Shown here: one piece after another, positions 5,860-7,440 of the stretch | Numbering within the stretch: position 1 is the first letter of the stretch | Layout: every line of letters starts with the position of its first letter | Source: an uncultured Atopobiaceae bacterium | GTDB lineage: Bacteria > Actinomycetota > Coriobacteriia > Coriobacteriales > Atopobiaceae | Length of the DNA stretch: 7,440 bases | Reading direction: 5' to 3' | Assembly: GCA_947303905.1 (NCBI GenBank) | Contig: CAMYZR010000060.1 | Coordinates: 1-7,440 of the forward strand | Translations under genes and position numbers: made by a program | Notes under the pieces: model-generated | Seen by the model: only the letters and a program-made list of their open reading frames with translations | Told to the model about the DNA's origin: nothing | The model's database searches: none

Positions 5860-6765
5860 CTACGTCTTGTAGATGAGGATCGCCTCCTGGCCGAGCGCCT
5901 GCGTGAAGTCGATCGTCAGGTAATCGCCCAGGGTGCCAACAGGGAGCTGAGCCTGGCCGTTGACGTCGATGTATCCGCCGTTATCGCCCACGCCAAAGCC
6001 CACGGTTCCGCCCATCATCTCGACCGTGCCGTCCTCGGCAATCGAAACCGTCTCGTTGCCCTCGCCGATCAGATCGGCCATCGAGTCAGCCTCGCCGTAG
6101 GCGGTGGCGCCCATGAAGTACATCCCCGCGAGCGTCCAGTCGCCCACCACCGCGTCAACAGAGCCTGCCGCAGCAATGGCCGCAGGATCGATCGAAGTGT
6201 ATGCGGGATGGGTGCCGTCGGAGGAGAAGAACAGCGTTCCCTCGAAGGTGTCGGCAAAGGAGGTGGCCTTCAGCATGCCATCCTCAAGGGTGAGCTCGAC
6301 TTCGGCTCCCTCTTCGGCCATACCATCGACTGCATCCTCGGCACCTTCGACGGCGTCTTCGGCACCGTCCTGATCGGCGACATCGTCTGTTCCGTCCTCC
6401 TCATCGGGAGTCTTCAGCACGATGGACGTATCGGACGTCTGCTCCCACGTGCAATCGAGCGTCTCGCCATCAAAGCTCATCTGGGCCTTTCCACCCTCTT
6501 CGATGTCGATCCTCATGGTCTCGTTGACCTCGAGCAGCGAGGTGAGGTCGCCCACCATGGTCAGGCCCTTCGAGCTGACCGCTGCGATCTGCCACTCCCC
6601 ATAGAAATCGGCGGCTGGATCGACGACCTCTTCCGGCTTCTCCGCCTTCTCTGCTACGGGTTCATCGGCCGCGCCTTCCGTTGCGGCGGAACCTCCGCAG
6701 GCAGGCACGCCAAGAACGCTGAGGCCAAGCAGGGCGGCCAGGAGCAGGTTCAGGTGCTTTTTCAT
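5860..6765 (-). CDS. secreted lipoprotein with duplicated beta-rich domain and acidic linker
   Basis: A 301-residue protein of no family I can name. It begins with a lipoprotein signal peptide: MKK, a hydrophobic LLLAALLGLSVLG core, and lipobox VPAC with the lipid-modified cysteine at C23. A Glu/Pro/Ala-rich tether follows to about residue 52. Residues 55-104 and 207-256 look like copies of one module (GEWQIA... and GDWTLA..., then NETMRIDIEEGG and NETVSIAEDGT), each probably the start of a small beta domain. Residues 119-156 form a very acidic linker holding a heptad repeat GAEDAV[ED]. Start: ATG 6765 is preceded by GGGAG with 7-nt spacing and gives a proper signal peptide; the longer reading from 6888 would bury it. 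The mature protein should be anchored on the outer face of the cytoplasmic membrane. It is convergent with elp3 and separated from hslO by 440 bp, so context gives no function. Confidence 0.85.
   Translation of the reverse strand: MKKHLNLLLAALLGLSVLGVPACGGSAATEGAADEPVAEKAEKPEEVVDPAADFYGEWQIAAVSSKGLTMVGDLTSLLEVNETMRIDIEEGGKAQMSFDGETLDCTWEQTSDTSIVLKTPDEEDGTDDVADQDGAEDAVEGAEDAVDGMAEEGAEVELTLEDGMLKATSFADTFEGTLFFSSDGTHPAYTSIDPAAIAAAGSVDAVVGDWTLAGMYFMGATAYGEADSMADLIGEGNETVSIAEDGTVEMMGGTVGFGVGDNGGYIDVNGQAQLPVGTLGDYLTIDFTQALGQEAILIYKT
6325..6366 (-). repeat. two 21-bp tandem units coding GAEDAV[ED] in the lipoprotein linker
   Basis: Codons 134-140 and 141-147 encode GAEDAVE and GAEDAVD; the two units match at 17 of 21 bases, with three differences at third codon positions plus the final codon. 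It marks a locally duplicated acidic linker that may vary in copy number between strains. Confidence 0.6.
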
Positions 6766-6801
6766 GCAGACACTCCCTTCCCCGGGGTGATTCATGACCC
6801 A

Positions 6802-6830
6802 ACGGTACGTCTCCGCCGGCGAAATGTGAC
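6802..6830 (-). promoter_or_regulatory. weak candidate promoter for the lipoprotein gene
   Basis: On the minus strand GTCACA (6825-6830) and TACCGT (6802-6807) are spaced by 17 nt, giving a predicted start near 6795 and a leader of about 30 nt. Each box matches the consensus at only four or fewer positions, so this is a suggestion based on spacing and location. Confidence 0.25.
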
Positions 6831-6942
6831 CTACCTCCTGAAGCGGGCCCGACCAGCGCGCCCGCCAACCTCGCAAATGGTGCTCCAAGGGCTAACGGGC
6901 GAGGGAAATCGCAAGGATCTGCATATTCTGCTGTGACAAATC

Positions 6943-7044
6943 GGCAACTTACGCAAATATGCGTAAGTTAGGTGTCTAGTGAGCTTGCGACGCCCCGGCC
7001 GAACTCACTAGAGGCCTAACTTACGCAAATCTGCGCAAGTTGCC
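6943..7044. repeat. nested inverted repeat: 41-nt arms, each containing its own palindrome
   Basis: Arms 6943-6983 and 7004-7044 are inverted copies matching at about 36 of 41 positions around a 20-nt loop (6984-7003). Each arm also contains a smaller hairpin. The left one is AACTTACGCA (6946-6955) with TGCGTAAGTT (6960-6969), a perfect 10-bp stem with loop AATA. The right one is AACTTACGCA (7018-7027) with TGCGCAAGTT (7032-7041), one mismatch, loop AATC. The inner parts TCTAGTGAG (6975-6983) and CTCACTAGA (7004-7012) pair perfectly. The DNA or RNA could thus form one long hairpin or a cloverleaf-like structure. Possible identities are a short non-autonomous mobile element, a paired operator, or a structured regulatory RNA. 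No transposase and no clear target duplication are visible. Confidence 0.85.
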
Positions 7045-7205
7045 AGTTTGGCATGCATAAAGCATCCCAGATTTGCATGCACGAGAGCCATTTTGCCGAA
7101 ATCGACCATGTCGGAAGCCCTCTTGGGGCATCGACGCGCACGGAGGCACGTCCATCCCCTTGCGATATCATCGTATGCCGTCGTCTTTGCCTGGAAGGGA
7201 GCACC

Positions 7206-7440
7206 ATGGACGCTGAGATCATCGACTTCGAGGACGCGCGCATCCGCCGCGGCGACCACATCGTGCGTGGGACCGCCGCAGATGGCATGGTCCGTGCGTT
7301 TGCCATTACCGCACGCAACACCGTGCAGACGGCCCACGAGAACCACGGCACCAGCCCGCTTGTCACCGCGGCGCTCGGCAGGCTCATGATGGCGGGCCAG
7401 ATGATCGGCGCCATGTCCAAGAACGACAACGAGCTCATCA
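7206..7440 (+). CDS. hslO: Hsp33 redox-regulated chaperone, N-terminal part (runs off window)
   Basis: The first 78 codons are present. The sequence has the typical Hsp33 N-terminal features: RGDHIVRGTAADGMVRAFAI (residues 15-34), a helix with TVQTAHENHGTSPLVTAALGRL (39-60), and MMAGQMIGAMSKNDNEL (61-77). Hsp33 is a cytoplasmic holdase that is switched on when its C-terminal zinc-binding cysteines are oxidised; that redox domain lies beyond the window and cannot be checked. A strong ribosome site, GGAAGGGAG (7193-7201), sits 4 nt before ATG 7206. The long upstream region with dyad elements may contain its control sequences, but no promoter could be assigned with confidence. Confidence 0.92.
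   Translation, partial: MDAEIIDFEDARIRRGDHIVRGTAADGMVRAFAITARNTVQTAHENHGTSPLVTAALGRLMMAGQMIGAMSKNDNELI

Larger units (their letters stand above)
6766..7205. other. 440-bp divergent intergenic region
   Basis: The region separates the lipoprotein gene (minus) from hslO (plus). It contains the weak lipoprotein promoter candidate, the nested inverted repeat at 6943-7044, two GCATGC palindromes 24 bp apart (7051-7056 and 7075-7080) and the hslO ribosome site. A plus-strand 19-codon ATG frame from 6877 has no ribosome site and no recognisable product. I see no tRNA or named RNA and no good -35/-10 pair for hslO; TATCAT at 7166-7171 is the closest -10-like hexamer. Confidence 0.6.

Noticed and set aside
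3842..5860. Minus-strand open frame of 672 codons covering elp3
   Set aside because: Antisense shadow of a high-G+C gene. Elp3 on the plus strand has every family block, while this frame gives a His/Ala/Gly-rich sequence without recognisable motifs.
6766..6888. 41-residue N-terminal extension of the lipoprotein
   Set aside because: It would place the signal peptide inside the protein and include the ribosome site GGGAG as coding; ATG 6765 gives a proper lipoprotein signal.
6877..6936. 19-codon plus-strand small frame
   Set aside because: No ribosome site, no recognisable peptide character, and such a frame is expected by chance.
6943..7044. CRISPR repeats or a rho-independent terminator
   Set aside because: Only two copies in inverted orientation with no regular spacers or cas genes, so not CRISPR. 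The element lies upstream of both flanking genes and lacks a T-run, so a terminator role is unlikely.
7008..7438. Minus-strand open frames opposite hslO
   Set aside because: They overlap the clear Hsp33 start and part of the inverted repeat, and have no recognisable motif or ribosome site.

Overview
The window (about 60% G+C or more in its genes, AT-rich only between them) looks like a chromosomal segment of a Coriobacteriia-type actinobacterium of the Olsenella/Atopobium/Collinsella kind. This assignment is an inference from composition, the bacterial Elp3 and the general character of the proteins; no rRNA or other marker gene is present. I see no phage, IS, CRISPR or tRNA gene.

Layout. (1) 1-1875, minus strand: a two-gene operon, an ornithine cyclodeaminase/mu-crystallin family oxidoreductase followed by a PLP class I/II aminotransferase that runs off the left edge. 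The aminotransferase appears to lack about nine residues just before its PLP-contacting aspartate. (2) 1876-2083: AT-rich divergent promoter region with a plausible promoter for the operon and a 10-bp palindrome. (3) 2084-3250, plus strand: a PucR/CdaR-type regulator, the obvious candidate controller of the divergent operon. (4) 3286-4029, minus: a class I SAM methyltransferase resembling the Trm9/ALKBH8 tRNA wobble-uridine methyltransferase domain. (5) 4052-5821, plus: a complete Elp3 (radical SAM + GNAT). These two genes diverge from a 22-bp gap holding a perfect 12-bp palindrome that supplies a TATACT -10 box on both strands, and both look leaderless. (6) 5860-6765, minus: a secreted lipoprotein with two related domains joined by a very acidic linker. 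(7) 6766-7205: a 440-bp divergent intergenic region containing a nested inverted repeat with 41-nt arms. (8) 7206-7440, plus: the start of hslO (Hsp33).

The most interesting unit is the Elp3/Trm9-like pair. In eukaryotes Elongator (Elp3) makes cm5U at tRNA position 34 and Trm9/ALKBH8 methylates it to mcm5U. Head-to-head placement of the two activities suggests a compact bacterial mcm5U34 pathway in which Elp3 works without other Elongator subunits. The ornithine cyclodeaminase-like/aminotransferase/PucR set looks like an inducible amino-acid pathway whose substrate cannot be read from the sequence.
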